Of a DNA stretch of 51,612 nt, positions 17,627-25,412 are shown piece by piece. Source of the DNA: Paracoccus onchidii (lineage in GTDB: Bacteria > Pseudomonadota > Alphaproteobacteria > Rhodobacterales > Rhodobacteraceae); the NCBI RefSeq assembly GCF_028294535.1, contig NZ_JAQBIE010000026.1, forward strand, positions 1-51,612, read 5' to 3'. A program made the position numbers and the translations under genes. How positions within the stretch are numbered: the first letter of the stretch is position 1; each line of letters begins with the position of its first letter. Under the pieces are notes generated by a model. It searched no databases and was not told the origin of the DNA. It saw only the letters and a program-made list of their open reading frames with translations.

Positions 17627-18649
17627 TCAGCCGGAAACGTCGATCCGCGGAACCACCGACATCCCGACCCGCATGATATCGGCATTGGCCTGATCGGGAT
17701 CAACACTGATGCGCACCGGCAGACGTTGCGCGACCTTGGTAAAGTTTCCGGTCGCATTCTGCGCGGACAAGGCACTATAGCTGGCGCCGCTGGCTGGACC
17801 GATCGAATCTACTGTGCCGGTGAATTCATGGCCGGGAATGCCATCAACCGAAAACCGGACCGGCTGGCCCGGCCGAACCCGCGCCAGCTGGGTCTCGCGA
17901 AAACGCGCCTCGACATAGATATTCTGCAGCGGCACGATCGATGCCAATGTGTTTCCTGCCGGGGCATAGCCCCCCACACGCAGGTTCATCTGCCCGACCG
18001 TCCCGGAAATCGGGGCCACGATCATCGTATAAGACAGCTCAAGTTGCGCATTCGCCAACGCAACCTCGGCCTGAGACACAGCCGCCTTGGCGGCATCCTG
18101 TTGGGCCGCATATACCTCGATCTGACGGCGGGCCGCATCATGCTTGGCCGTATCGCTGCGCAGCGCAGCCTCGGCCGAAGTCAGGTTCGACAACGCCTCA
18201 TCCAGCAGGCTTTGCGGTGATGACTTGCGCGCGACCAGCTTGCGAAGACGTTTCTCTTGGGTCTGCGCCAGCGTCAGCGCAGCGTGATCAGCCTCTAGCG
18301 TCGCGTTGGCCTGTTCAATCACCAGATCCTGCATATCGGTTTCGGCGCGCAGCATCCTGAGATTCGCGCGTGCCGCATCCAGCGCCGCCTGCGCGGTCTG
18401 CACCGCGATCTTCTGATCGCGATCATCCAGCCGCGCAAGGACAGCCCCCTTGTCGACATACTGGTTTTCCTTGACCAGAACCTCGACGACGGTTGCGCTG
18501 ATCCGAGGCGCGACATTGGTATAGTCTGCCTGAAGATAGGCATCCTTGGTGGATTGAACGCTCCGCATGGCTTCAGGCCGGTTCACAAAGGCGGCTGTGG
18601 CCATCACGGCCAGGATCAACCCGCCCAGTATAGAAAATCTTTTCAACAT
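17627..18649 (-). CDS. HlyD/EmrA-family membrane fusion protein of a multidrug efflux pump
   Basis: From the ATG at 18649 this is a 340-residue protein with one N-terminal membrane anchor (FSILGGLILAVMATAAFV). A lipoyl/barrel-sandwich half follows (NVAPRISATVVEVLVKENQY, VDKGAVLARLDDRDQKIAVQ), then a long alpha-helical coiled hairpin rich in Ala, Gln and Glu. The second lipoyl half has TMIVAPISGTVGQMNLRVGG, and a beta-barrel has ARVRPGQPVRFSVDGIPGHE. It bridges an inner-membrane pump to an outer-membrane channel. Its ATG overlaps the stop of the pump gene (TGATG) and a GGAG site lies 8 nt upstream, so the pair is coupled. No TolC-type channel gene is adjacent. Confidence 0.88.
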   Translation of the reverse strand: MLKRFSILGGLILAVMATAAFVNRPEAMRSVQSTKDAYLQADYTNVAPRISATVVEVLVKENQYVDKGAVLARLDDRDQKIAVQTAQAALDAARANLRMLRAETDMQDLVIEQANATLEADHAALTLAQTQEKRLRKLVARKSSPQSLLDEALSNLTSAEAALRSDTAKHDAARRQIEVYAAQQDAAKAAVSQAEVALANAQLELSYTMIVAPISGTVGQMNLRVGGYAPAGNTLASIVPLQNIYVEARFRETQLARVRPGQPVRFSVDGIPGHEFTGTVDSIGPASGASYSALSAQNATGNFTKVAQRLPVRISVDPDQANADIMRVGMSVVPRIDVSG

Positions 18650-20178
18650 CAGGATTGCTCCGTTTTCACATTGCTGCCGGATCCGGGCGCCGGAACATGC
18701 ATGAAAAGCAATCCGGCCGGCACAAGCAGCAGCGCCACCCAACCCAGCAGCAGGTATTTGTCAGCGGTAGTCAGCGCCGTAACCTGCGCGGAAATCAGCG
18801 CGCTGATATTTGAGACCGGCAAGGGCAGATGATTCTGCACATGACCAAAGTGATCAATCAGCATCGTTTGGTGAAACTGATCGCGCACCAGATCGAACCG
18901 TCCGATGATCGCCGCCGCGATCAGCGCGCCAAGCGAACGCAGGCAGTTTACCAAACCCGCAATGAACGGACCTTCGGCGGGTTGCACAACGCTGGTCGTC
19001 AGAAACAGCATTGGAATGATCGCAAGGGGCTGACCGAACGCCTGCATGGTCTGAATGAACACGAATTCGTGCCAGGTCCAGCTTGCATCAAGCCGCGACG
19101 CCAACAGACAGGACAACCCGATCAGCGCCAGCCCCAATGAAAACAGCGCCCGCCCGTCTATCCACTTTTGATACAGAAGAAACGCAACAGCGGTTCCAAT
19201 GAACAGCTGCGGCAACGCCACGATCAACCCGATGGGCGCGCTTTGAAGCGGGCGGTAGCCCTGGGTAACAGCCAGAAACTCCATCGGAACCGCTGCGGCG
19301 GAATTCATCGCGATCAGCATCAACACGAAGGCCGAAAAGCCCACCGCCAGATTCCGCCGGCCCAGCAACTGAAAACGTATGAAGGGCGCCGGGTGCGACC
19401 ATTCGCTGGCAATAAAGACCAGAAAACCCAGCGCCCCCGAAATCAGACAGAACCTGAGCAGTGGCGAATTGAACCAATCCAGCCGGTTGCCCTGCGCCAA
19501 GCCAATACCAAAACACAGCAACGCAAACAGACCCGCGATCAGACCAAGCCAGTTCACACTGGCAAAGCGGGACCATTTCACCTCTTCTTTCGGCATACCC
19601 CAATTCACCAGCGCTGTCGCGATCAGTGCGGCAGGCAGAAACTGCCAGGCTATCCAACGCAAATCCTCGATGCCGTCGCTCCACATCCCGACGCTCCAGA
19701 TGGCGATATTGGGAACAAAGGTTGCGGTCAGCGAATACAGCGCAAGCCCATAGAGCCGGATCGGCGCAGGCAGCAATTTCATGGCCATCATCATCAACAA
19801 GGGCACCAGCGCCCCACCCGCCATGCCCTGCACCAGCTTCATGGCCATCGCGAGTTGCGGGTTCACGACCATGGGCAAAGCCAGCGCAATCAACGCCGAC
19901 GTCCACAGCACCAGTGTGTGGAAACGGCGCACCGAAAAAGTGACCGCGAACCACCCCGCAAAGGGCATCACCATCAATTCGCCGCTGCAATACAATGTCG
20001 CCAGCCACGAGCCGCCATCAATCCCGATGCCCAGTTCTGCGCGAATATCGCCCAAAGCAAGGCTGCCACTGCGACTGATCAGCCCAGAGGCAAGCGCCGA
20101 GATGAAGACCCCCGTCAACGCAGCAACCGAACGCAGCGGCAGGCCGGGCGTCGGTGTGGATGTAGCAGAACCGGTCAT
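18649..20178 (-). CDS. DHA2-type MFS multidrug efflux transporter (EmrB-like)
   Basis: From the ATG at 20178, which has an AAGG site 5 nt upstream, this is a 509-residue protein with about 14 hydrophobic segments. It opens with SVAALTGVFISALASGLISR and GGSWLATLYCSGELMVMPFA, typical of the DHA2 (EmrB/QacA) family, including EmrB-like forms tied to a membrane fusion protein. The C-terminal segment LLGWVALLLVPAGLLFMHVP is followed by a short tail. A longer reading from 20316 would run through the operator region and is rejected. Proton-driven export of amphipathic drugs or toxic metabolites is the expected role, under the divergent TetR regulator. Confidence 0.88.
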   Translation of the reverse strand: MTGSATSTPTPGLPLRSVAALTGVFISALASGLISRSGSLALGDIRAELGIGIDGGSWLATLYCSGELMVMPFAGWFAVTFSVRRFHTLVLWTSALIALALPMVVNPQLAMAMKLVQGMAGGALVPLLMMMAMKLLPAPIRLYGLALYSLTATFVPNIAIWSVGMWSDGIEDLRWIAWQFLPAALIATALVNWGMPKEEVKWSRFASVNWLGLIAGLFALLCFGIGLAQGNRLDWFNSPLLRFCLISGALGFLVFIASEWSHPAPFIRFQLLGRRNLAVGFSAFVLMLIAMNSAAAVPMEFLAVTQGYRPLQSAPIGLIVALPQLFIGTAVAFLLYQKWIDGRALFSLGLALIGLSCLLASRLDASWTWHEFVFIQTMQAFGQPLAIIPMLFLTTSVVQPAEGPFIAGLVNCLRSLGALIAAAIIGRFDLVRDQFHQTMLIDHFGHVQNHLPLPVSNISALISAQVTALTTADKYLLLGWVALLLVPAGLLFMHVPAPGSGSNVKTEQS

Positions 20179-20204
20179 GTTGCCTTCGCATCGATGGATC
20201 ATCC

Positions 20205-20254
20205 GGTAATGCTTGTTACCGAGTTGTAGCTGCGATATGGTAACATATATTACC
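20205..20254. promoter_or_regulatory. Two TetR-type operators, GGTAA-N6-TTACC
   Basis: The divergent gap between the MFS and TetR genes contains two copies of the same dyad: GGTAA-TGCTTG-TTACC at 20205-20220 and GGTAA-CATATA-TTACC at 20239-20254. Their centres are 34 bp apart. The arms are identical and only the 6-nt spacers differ. This is the format expected for a TetR dimer repressing both its own gene and the efflux operon. Confidence 0.78.
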
Positions 20255-20285
20255 AAGTCAAGGCCCAAACCGCGAAAGACCGCCA

Positions 20286-20900
20286 ATGAACGACGACGCA
20301 CCGGATGATGATCCACGCCGCAACGCGATCCTGACGGCGGCAGCCGAGCTTTTCATCGAGAACGGATTTGCCAATACCAGCATCGATGCCATCATCGAGC
20401 GGGTCGGCGGCTCCAAGAGGACGATCTATGCCCTGTTTGGCAACAAGACCGGCCTGTTCGAGGCGATCATGCGTGCACACGCGACCCGCCTGTTTGATGA
20501 ATCAGGCGGTTTTGACGCCAAGGACCTGCCACTGCCCGAACGGTTGGAACGGTTCGCCACAAAATTGCTGCGACTGATCGCGCAGCCGCGCACCATCGGG
20601 ATTTATCGACTGGTGGCCAGCGAAGCCGGCAGATTTCCTGAACTTGGACGGCTATTTCGCGATCTGGGGCCACGCCAGGGCCGTGTCTGGCTGGCGCAGG
20701 TGATTGCTCAGGCGGCACAGGCAGGCGAGATCAAGGCCGCCGACCCAGATGCCGCCGCCCGGCAATTCCTGGGCCTGCTGCGCAGCGATCTGCTATTTGA
20801 TCTGATGCTCGGACTGCGGGCGACACCGGACGATGATGAAATCGCCGACATCGCCCATGCGGCGACCACGGTCTTTCTGCATGGCGTATCCGTCGACTAG
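20286..20900 (+). CDS. TetR-family repressor of the adjacent efflux operon
   Basis: This 204-residue protein has an N-terminal TetR helix-turn-helix (RRNAILTAAAELFIENGFAN, TSIDAIIERVGGSKRTIYAL, FGNKTGLFEAIM; about residues 11-60) and an alpha-helical ligand-binding C-terminus. The C-terminal region (RLVASEAGRFPELGRLF and FLGLLRSDLLFDLMLGLRA) fits the TetR_C/AefR-like group that often controls efflux pumps. It is divergent from the EmrAB-type pair, with two matching operators in the gap. The inducing ligand is unknown. Confidence 0.9.
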   Translation: MNDDAPDDDPRRNAILTAAAELFIENGFANTSIDAIIERVGGSKRTIYALFGNKTGLFEAIMRAHATRLFDESGGFDAKDLPLPERLERFATKLLRLIAQPRTIGIYRLVASEAGRFPELGRLFRDLGPRQGRVWLAQVIAQAAQAGEIKAADPDAAARQFLGLLRSDLLFDLMLGLRATPDDDEIADIAHAATTVFLHGVSVD

Positions 20901-21084
20901 CCGCCGAACCTTGGATCCCGCGATCTGCTTGCGCCCATGCGGCGTTCCATGTTTTCATCCGAGGATGTGTACCGTTCTGGGAAGATGTCCGGGCCACCCC
21001 CATGCCAAGGCCCATGCATGGTGGCCGCCCCCCTTGGGTGGTTGATCCAACGCGACCAATCAACATTCCATCCCGGAGACATCC

Positions 21085-22200
21085 ATGCAACCTACCCTTG
21101 CCACCAGGGCCGATGGCCTTGACATTCGATGGCCCGACGGCACTGTCGGCGCATTTCCCTTTATCTGGCTTCGCGACACCGATCCCGCAGGTTTTCACCC
21201 GCAAACCGGTGAACGCGTTTTCGATCTGACGGCGGTGCAGCTGGACATATCGCCGACCGAGGCGACGCTGGCATCAAACACGCTTGTCGTGAAATGGCCC
21301 GATCAGGACACACCCAGCCATTTTGATCTGGATTGGATCAAGGCCCATCGTCCAGGGCAACCACGCCCCGATCCGGCGGACATCACCCCTTTGCCCTGGC
21401 GGGCCGAACTGGGCGGCGGTGGCGTGCCGCGCCATTCGGCCGATGCCATCCTGTCATCTGAGTCAGGGTTGTCGGATTGGCTTGCAACCACCAAACGCTA
21501 TGGCCTTTCTATCGTGACGGGATTGGCAGACACGACGGAAGCCGGAGTCGAAATCGCCCGCCGCGTGGGGCATTTGCGCGAAACCAATTTCGGCCTGACC
21601 TTCGAGGTGATGTCCAAGCCGGATCCGAACAATCTGGCCTATACGTCGGACGCACTGCCCCTGCATACGGATCTGACCAATCAGGAATTGCTACCCGGAT
21701 ATCAGTTCCTGCACTGCCTTGCCAATGAGGCCACGGGTGGTGGCTCGACCTTTTGTGACGGCGTGGCGGTGGCAAGGGATCTGCGCGCACAGCACCCCGA
21801 TGCGTTCAGGGTGCTGTCGGACACCACCGTGCCGTTCCGCTTTCACGACCGCCAGACCGACATCCGTTCGCGCAAGGCAGTGATTACCCTGGATACGCGC
21901 GGCGAGGTTTCCGAGATCTGCTTCAATGCCCATCTGGCAGATATTCTCGATCTGGACCCTGCGCTGCTTGCACCATTCTACCGGGCCTATCGGCAGTTCA
22001 TGCAAATGACCCGCGATCCCGCCTATGGCATCGCGCTGCGGCTGTCGGGCGGAGAAATGGTCGTGTTCGACAATCGCCGCGTCATGCATGGCCGGGAAGC
22101 CTTTGATCCGTCGACCGGATTTCGCCACCTGCACGGGTGTTATGTGGACCGGGGCGAATGGGACAGCCGTATTCGCGTGCTGCACCGCCCCCAGGGTTGA
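21085..22200 (+). CDS. Gamma-butyrobetaine-hydroxylase-like 2-oxoglutarate/Fe(II) dioxygenase (TauD superfamily)
   Basis: This 371-residue protein combines an N-terminal GBBH-like domain (LDIRWPDGTVGAFPFIWLRD) with a C-terminal TauD catalytic domain. Iron ligands are visible as LPLHTDLTNQ (His194, Asp196) and VVFDNRRVMHGREAF (His335), with a 2-oxoglutarate-binding Arg expected shortly after (FRHLHG). Family members hydroxylate gamma-butyrobetaine to L-carnitine or trimethyllysine. Here the region that carries the zinc-binding cysteines in classical GBBH (WLRDNC...C..C) reads WLRDTDPAGFHPQTGE with no cysteine, so the substrate may differ. The gene is monocistronic, followed by a strong hairpin. 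Confidence 0.8.
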   Translation: MQPTLATRADGLDIRWPDGTVGAFPFIWLRDTDPAGFHPQTGERVFDLTAVQLDISPTEATLASNTLVVKWPDQDTPSHFDLDWIKAHRPGQPRPDPADITPLPWRAELGGGGVPRHSADAILSSESGLSDWLATTKRYGLSIVTGLADTTEAGVEIARRVGHLRETNFGLTFEVMSKPDPNNLAYTSDALPLHTDLTNQELLPGYQFLHCLANEATGGGSTFCDGVAVARDLRAQHPDAFRVLSDTTVPFRFHDRQTDIRSRKAVITLDTRGEVSEICFNAHLADILDLDPALLAPFYRAYRQFMQMTRDPAYGIALRLSGGEMVVFDNRRVMHGREAFDPSTGFRHLHGCYVDRGEWDSRIRVLHRPQG

Positions 22201-22216
22201 CCCATTCCCCATCGCG

Positions 22217-22244
22217 GCTATGGCCCCCATCGCGGGGCCATAGC
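22217..22244. other. Strong 11-bp hairpin after the dioxygenase gene
   Basis: GCTATGGCCCC and GGGGCCATAGC are perfect inverted copies around a 6-nt loop, beginning 16 nt after the dioxygenase stop codon. There is no U-tract, so it may act as a 3' stabiliser or a factor-dependent terminator element. Confidence 0.5.
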
Positions 22245-22257
22245 ACATGCCAAACAC

Positions 22258-22404
22258 ATGACAGGCCAACCTGCGCTGCGGCATCGGCTTGACAAACACG
22301 ACCGGCGGGCCTTGAAGGCACCCATGACCCTGAGTGCACAGACCATGCCCGCCGGCAGAAATGACCTGCACCGGTTGCGCCACCAGATGGCGGCAACCGA
22401 CTGA
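22258..22404 (+). CDS. Possible small protein (48 residues) coupled to the DMT permease gene
   Basis: An uninterrupted reading of 48 residues starts MTGQPALRHRLDKHDRRALK and ends MAATD. Its TGA stop overlaps the ATG of the permease gene as TGATG, the arrangement used for translational coupling. About three quarters of its codons end in G or C, as in real genes here. Against it are the lack of a clear ribosome site before the ATG and no recognisable family; it is basic, with many Arg and His. It may be a leader peptide or small gene, or chance. Confidence 0.35.
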   Translation: MTGQPALRHRLDKHDRRALKAPMTLSAQTMPAGRNDLHRLRHQMAATD

Positions 22405-23279
22405 TGTGGTGGATCCCCGTGACCTTGCTGGCAGCGGCCGCACAGACCGGGCGCAATGCGGCGCAACGCGGGCTGACGGCTGAAATCGGCACCATCGGCG
22501 CCACAGCCGTGCGATTTGTCTTTGGCCTTCCATTCGCTGTTGCAGCCCTGACGCTTTGGTCGTTCTGGCATGCCATTCCAATGCCCGGCCTGCCCGCGAC
22601 GGGCTGGTTCCTGCTTGCAAGCGTGGCGCAGATTCTGGCAACGGCACTGATGCTGGCCACAATGCGAAGGCGCAGCTTCGGGGTCACGACCGCCCTGATC
22701 AAGACCGAGCCGATCAGCGTGGCAATCGTCGGCGCGGTTCTGTTGCAGGATGCCTTGTCCGGCCCGATGTTGGTGGCCATCGCAACAGCGACCTTCGGCG
22801 TCCTGCTGATTTCAGGTTTTGAGTGGCGCGGAGGCGCATGGCGCGCAGCCGCATTGGGAATCATTTCGGGTGGACTATTCGGCCTGACCGCGATCGGCGT
22901 CCGTGCCGGCGTTCTGGACCTTGCGCATGGATCGAATGTGACGCGGGCGTTGACGGCCTTGGTGGTCACGCAGGCGTTGCAAACGGTGATGATCGTTCTC
23001 TGGCTATTGTTGCGCGATCCCGGCGTCTTGCGTGGCATGATGCGCCTGTGGCGGTCATCCCTGGGGGCAGGATTTCTGGGTGCCCTTGCCTCGTTCTTCT
23101 GGTTCACGGGATTCAGCATGACCTCGGCCGCGAATGTGCGCACACTCGGTCTGGTCGAGGTGATCATGGCGCAGTTCGTATCCGGCCGGATCATGCGCGA
23201 AGGGGTTTCCAAACCTCAGCTGATCGGATTTGGGCTGGTCATCGCAGGGGTCGCCGGACTGATCGCTGCCTCGACCTAG
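22404..23279 (+). CDS. DMT-superfamily (EamA) permease
   Basis: This 291-residue protein consists of about ten hydrophobic segments in two EamA repeats. The first repeat contains TLLAAAAQTGRNAAQRGL and GATAVRFVFGLPFAVAAL, with RRRSFGVTTALIKTEPI before the fifth helix. The second repeat ends GLVEVIMAQFVSGRIMREGV, then LIGFGLVIAGVAGLIA. Members are metabolite or amino-acid exporters or importers of the inner membrane; substrate cannot be inferred. It lies convergent to the RpiR gene downstream. The upstream neighbour on the same strand is the dioxygenase gene, 203 nt away and separated by a hairpin, so it may be independently transcribed. Confidence 0.85.
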   Translation: MWWIPVTLLAAAAQTGRNAAQRGLTAEIGTIGATAVRFVFGLPFAVAALTLWSFWHAIPMPGLPATGWFLLASVAQILATALMLATMRRRSFGVTTALIKTEPISVAIVGAVLLQDALSGPMLVAIATATFGVLLISGFEWRGGAWRAAALGIISGGLFGLTAIGVRAGVLDLAHGSNVTRALTALVVTQALQTVMIVLWLLLRDPGVLRGMMRLWRSSLGAGFLGALASFFWFTGFSMTSAANVRTLGLVEVIMAQFVSGRIMREGVSKPQLIGFGLVIAGVAGLIAAST

Positions 23280-23325
23280 ATTTTCGAACCGATCTCTGAC
23301 GCAACCATTGCGGTCTGTTCAGTGT

Positions 23326-24183
23326 TCAGACCTCGCCCAACCGCTCATTCGCCTCATCAATTCTGCGCAAACGGTGATGGGCCGCACTGCCGGCCTTGAG
23401 GGTCGTGATCGTCACGATCCGATGACACAGATTCAGCACTGCCGCGTGATTGAATTGCGGGCTGGAGGTTTCGATACGGCATCGCCAATGCCATCTGAGC
23501 CGTTTATCCGGCGCGCTGCCATCATCCGTCAGCAAGGCAACGGGCGGCCCTGCGCGCACCAACTCGGAAACAACCCTGTCGGTATTGGCCGCCCTTCGCC
23601 GCAGCGCAACCATCACGACAAGATCGTCCGGCGTCATTTCAGCGGTGTATTCACCCAGGCTTTCCCCTGCCTGCGGAATGACCGCCACGGCCGGAACAAC
23701 CTTCAGCAACTGCCAATAGAGATAGTCCGCAAAGACCCGACTGATCCGATACCCGATCAGCCAGACCCGGCGCGCGGACAATATCGCATCGGCAAGCTCT
23801 GCGATCTCTTCGGCATTCAGGCGATCGAGTGTCCAGGCGATATTCGCCATTTCCTGATTGAGTATATCGGCAAGCGGGTCATCCTCGACGCCACGCCCGG
23901 CATGGGCGATGAAATGGCGCGATCCGGTTTGACGTTCATCACGCGCCGCCCGACGCGCGGCCTCATAGGTATCGAAACCGATCCGGCGGACAAAGCGCGA
24001 CACGGTTGCCTTCGACACACCGCTGAGTCGGGCAAGCTCCTGCGCGTCATACGCGGCAAGATCACCGGGGAAATCCAAAAGAAACTCCGCGAGCTTCGTC
24101 TCGGCCCGATGCAGTTCGGGCAGAGCCGCACGGATTCGCCCCAGAAAGCCGGGATCGCGATCAGAAAGAAACTGTGGTTCCAT
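23326..24183 (-). CDS. MurR/RpiR-family regulator of the TTT operon
   Basis: From the ATG at 24183 this is a 285-residue protein with an RpiR helix-turn-helix (LPELHRAETKLAEFLLDFP, YDAQELARLSGVSKATVSRF, VRRIGFDTYEAARRAARD). A SIS domain follows (SARRVWLIGYRISRVFADYL, MTPDDLVVMVALRRRA, PPVALLTDDGSAPDKRL). The ribosome site is weak; a longer start at 24333 would add 50 residues without resemblance and would run through the operators. It is divergent from tctC. Two matching dyads in the gap are candidate binding sites. Confidence 0.86.
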   Translation of the reverse strand: MEPQFLSDRDPGFLGRIRAALPELHRAETKLAEFLLDFPGDLAAYDAQELARLSGVSKATVSRFVRRIGFDTYEAARRAARDERQTGSRHFIAHAGRGVEDDPLADILNQEMANIAWTLDRLNAEEIAELADAILSARRVWLIGYRISRVFADYLYWQLLKVVPAVAVIPQAGESLGEYTAEMTPDDLVVMVALRRRAANTDRVVSELVRAGPPVALLTDDGSAPDKRLRWHWRCRIETSSPQFNHAAVLNLCHRIVTITTLKAGSAAHHRLRRIDEANERLGEV

Positions 24184-24344
24184 ATGAATATACTTGATCG
24201 ATGCGGGCGAGATTGGCAACCAACACTTCCCTGCCAACGCGGTGACGCACTGACAGAACGATTCTTGCCGCCATAAAGGACCGCAGGCTTTCAATCCTGC
24301 GTGATTGCCCGGCAATATGGGTGCGATTTGCACAAACTGGATGC

Positions 24345-24387
24345 GAAACTTCAGTTTCTTTCTTTGCTAATTAGAAACTGGAATTTC
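24345..24387. promoter_or_regulatory. Two 14-bp dyads, candidate RpiR operators upstream of tctC
   Basis: GAAACT-TC-AGTTTC (24345-24358) is a perfect 6-bp-arm palindrome. GAAACT-GG-AATTTC (24374-24387) repeats it with one mismatch. The centres are 29 bp apart in the 266-nt gap between the divergent RpiR and tctC genes. The GAAA/TTTC core resembles the TGAAAT half-sites found upstream of the other RpiR gene in this window. Confidence 0.62.
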
Positions 24388-24449
24388 GTATCTTGGTGAT
24401 TTCGCCGCTCTCATGGAACTATGATTTCATGAACAGAGAGAGCATCCCC

Positions 24450-25412
24450 ATGAACCGCAAAACCTTTCTTGCCACGATGGCTGCCATCTTCGCAACCACC
24501 GCCCTTCCCGCCTTCGCCCAGGACGACTGGCCCGAACGCCCGGTGCGCATTCTTGTTTCCTTTCCACCCGGAGGTTCATCCGATCTGGTGGCACGCCTGC
24601 TGGCGGAAAAGCTTTCCGTCAGCCTGGGTCAGCAATTCGTCATCGAGAACAAGCCCGGCGCCGCCGGAACCGTCGCGGCACAGGCGCTGCAACAGGCGCA
24701 GCCCGATGGCTACACCCTGATGCTGTCGAATCTGACACCTTTCAATGTCGCCCCTGTCCGTTTTCCCGATACGCCCTATGATCCGATCGCGGATTTCGAT
24801 CACATCACCTATGTCGGCACCGTGCATCTGGGATTGTTCGCCGCGCCAAGCGCCGAAATCACAGATCTGGACAGCCTGGTGAACATGGCGCGATCCCAAC
24901 CCGGCCTCCTTGAATATGGCAGCTCGGGCGTCGGTTCATGGGGGCATGTCATTGCCGAACAGTTCCAGGACGAATCTGGCGCGGAGCTGTTTCACATCCC
25001 CTACAAGGGTTCCGGCCCGATGCGGCTCGACTTCATGGGCGGCGTGGTGCCGACGATCTTCGATGCCGTGCCACAGAACCTGCCCGCCGTCGCCGAGGGC
25101 ACGGCAATACCCTTGGCCGTTTCCGCACCCGAGCGGATTGCGTCATTGCCTGACGTGCCGACCTTCATCGAGGCAGGTTATCCGATCGAGGCCGAAAACT
25201 GGCTTGGCGTCTCGACGCCTGCCGGCGTCCCCGCCGCAATCAAGGCAACACTTGACGCCGCCTTGACCGACGCGATGGCATTGCCCGAAGTGCAGGCACA
25301 GTTCGACACATGGGGACTGATCAGGGAACCCAAGTCCAACGAAGCATTCAGCAGCTACGTTCAGGATCAATTGACCCGCTGGACCCCGCTCGTTCAGGCG
25401 GCAACGCAATGA
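24450..25412 (+). CDS. tctC: TTT transporter periplasmic binding protein (TctC/Bug family)
   Basis: From the ATG at 24450, preceded by GAGAG, this 320-residue protein has a Sec signal (MNRKTFLATMAAIFATTALP, cleavage near AFA-QDDWPE). Bug-family hallmarks follow: WPERPVRILVSFPPGGSSD, LARLLAEKLSVSLGQQFVIE-type text, NKPGAAGTVAAQALQQAQPD, and YKGSGPMRLDFMGGVVPTIF. Bug proteins bind carboxylated solutes such as tricarboxylates, aromatic acids or sugar acids for the TctAB channel. Its stop overlaps the next gene's start (ATGA). Unlike three other binding-protein genes in this window it has no following hairpin, because the next gene overlaps. Confidence 0.9.
   Translation: MNRKTFLATMAAIFATTALPAFAQDDWPERPVRILVSFPPGGSSDLVARLLAEKLSVSLGQQFVIENKPGAAGTVAAQALQQAQPDGYTLMLSNLTPFNVAPVRFPDTPYDPIADFDHITYVGTVHLGLFAAPSAEITDLDSLVNMARSQPGLLEYGSSGVGSWGHVIAEQFQDESGAELFHIPYKGSGPMRLDFMGGVVPTIFDAVPQNLPAVAEGTAIPLAVSAPERIASLPDVPTFIEAGYPIEAENWLGVSTPAGVPAAIKATLDAALTDAMALPEVQAQFDTWGLIREPKSNEAFSSYVQDQLTRWTPLVQAATQ

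Noticed and set aside
18650..18742. Upstream extension of the membrane fusion protein
   Set aside because: It overlaps the end of the MFS gene by about 90 nt and precedes the signal-anchor start that has a proper GGAG site at 18649.
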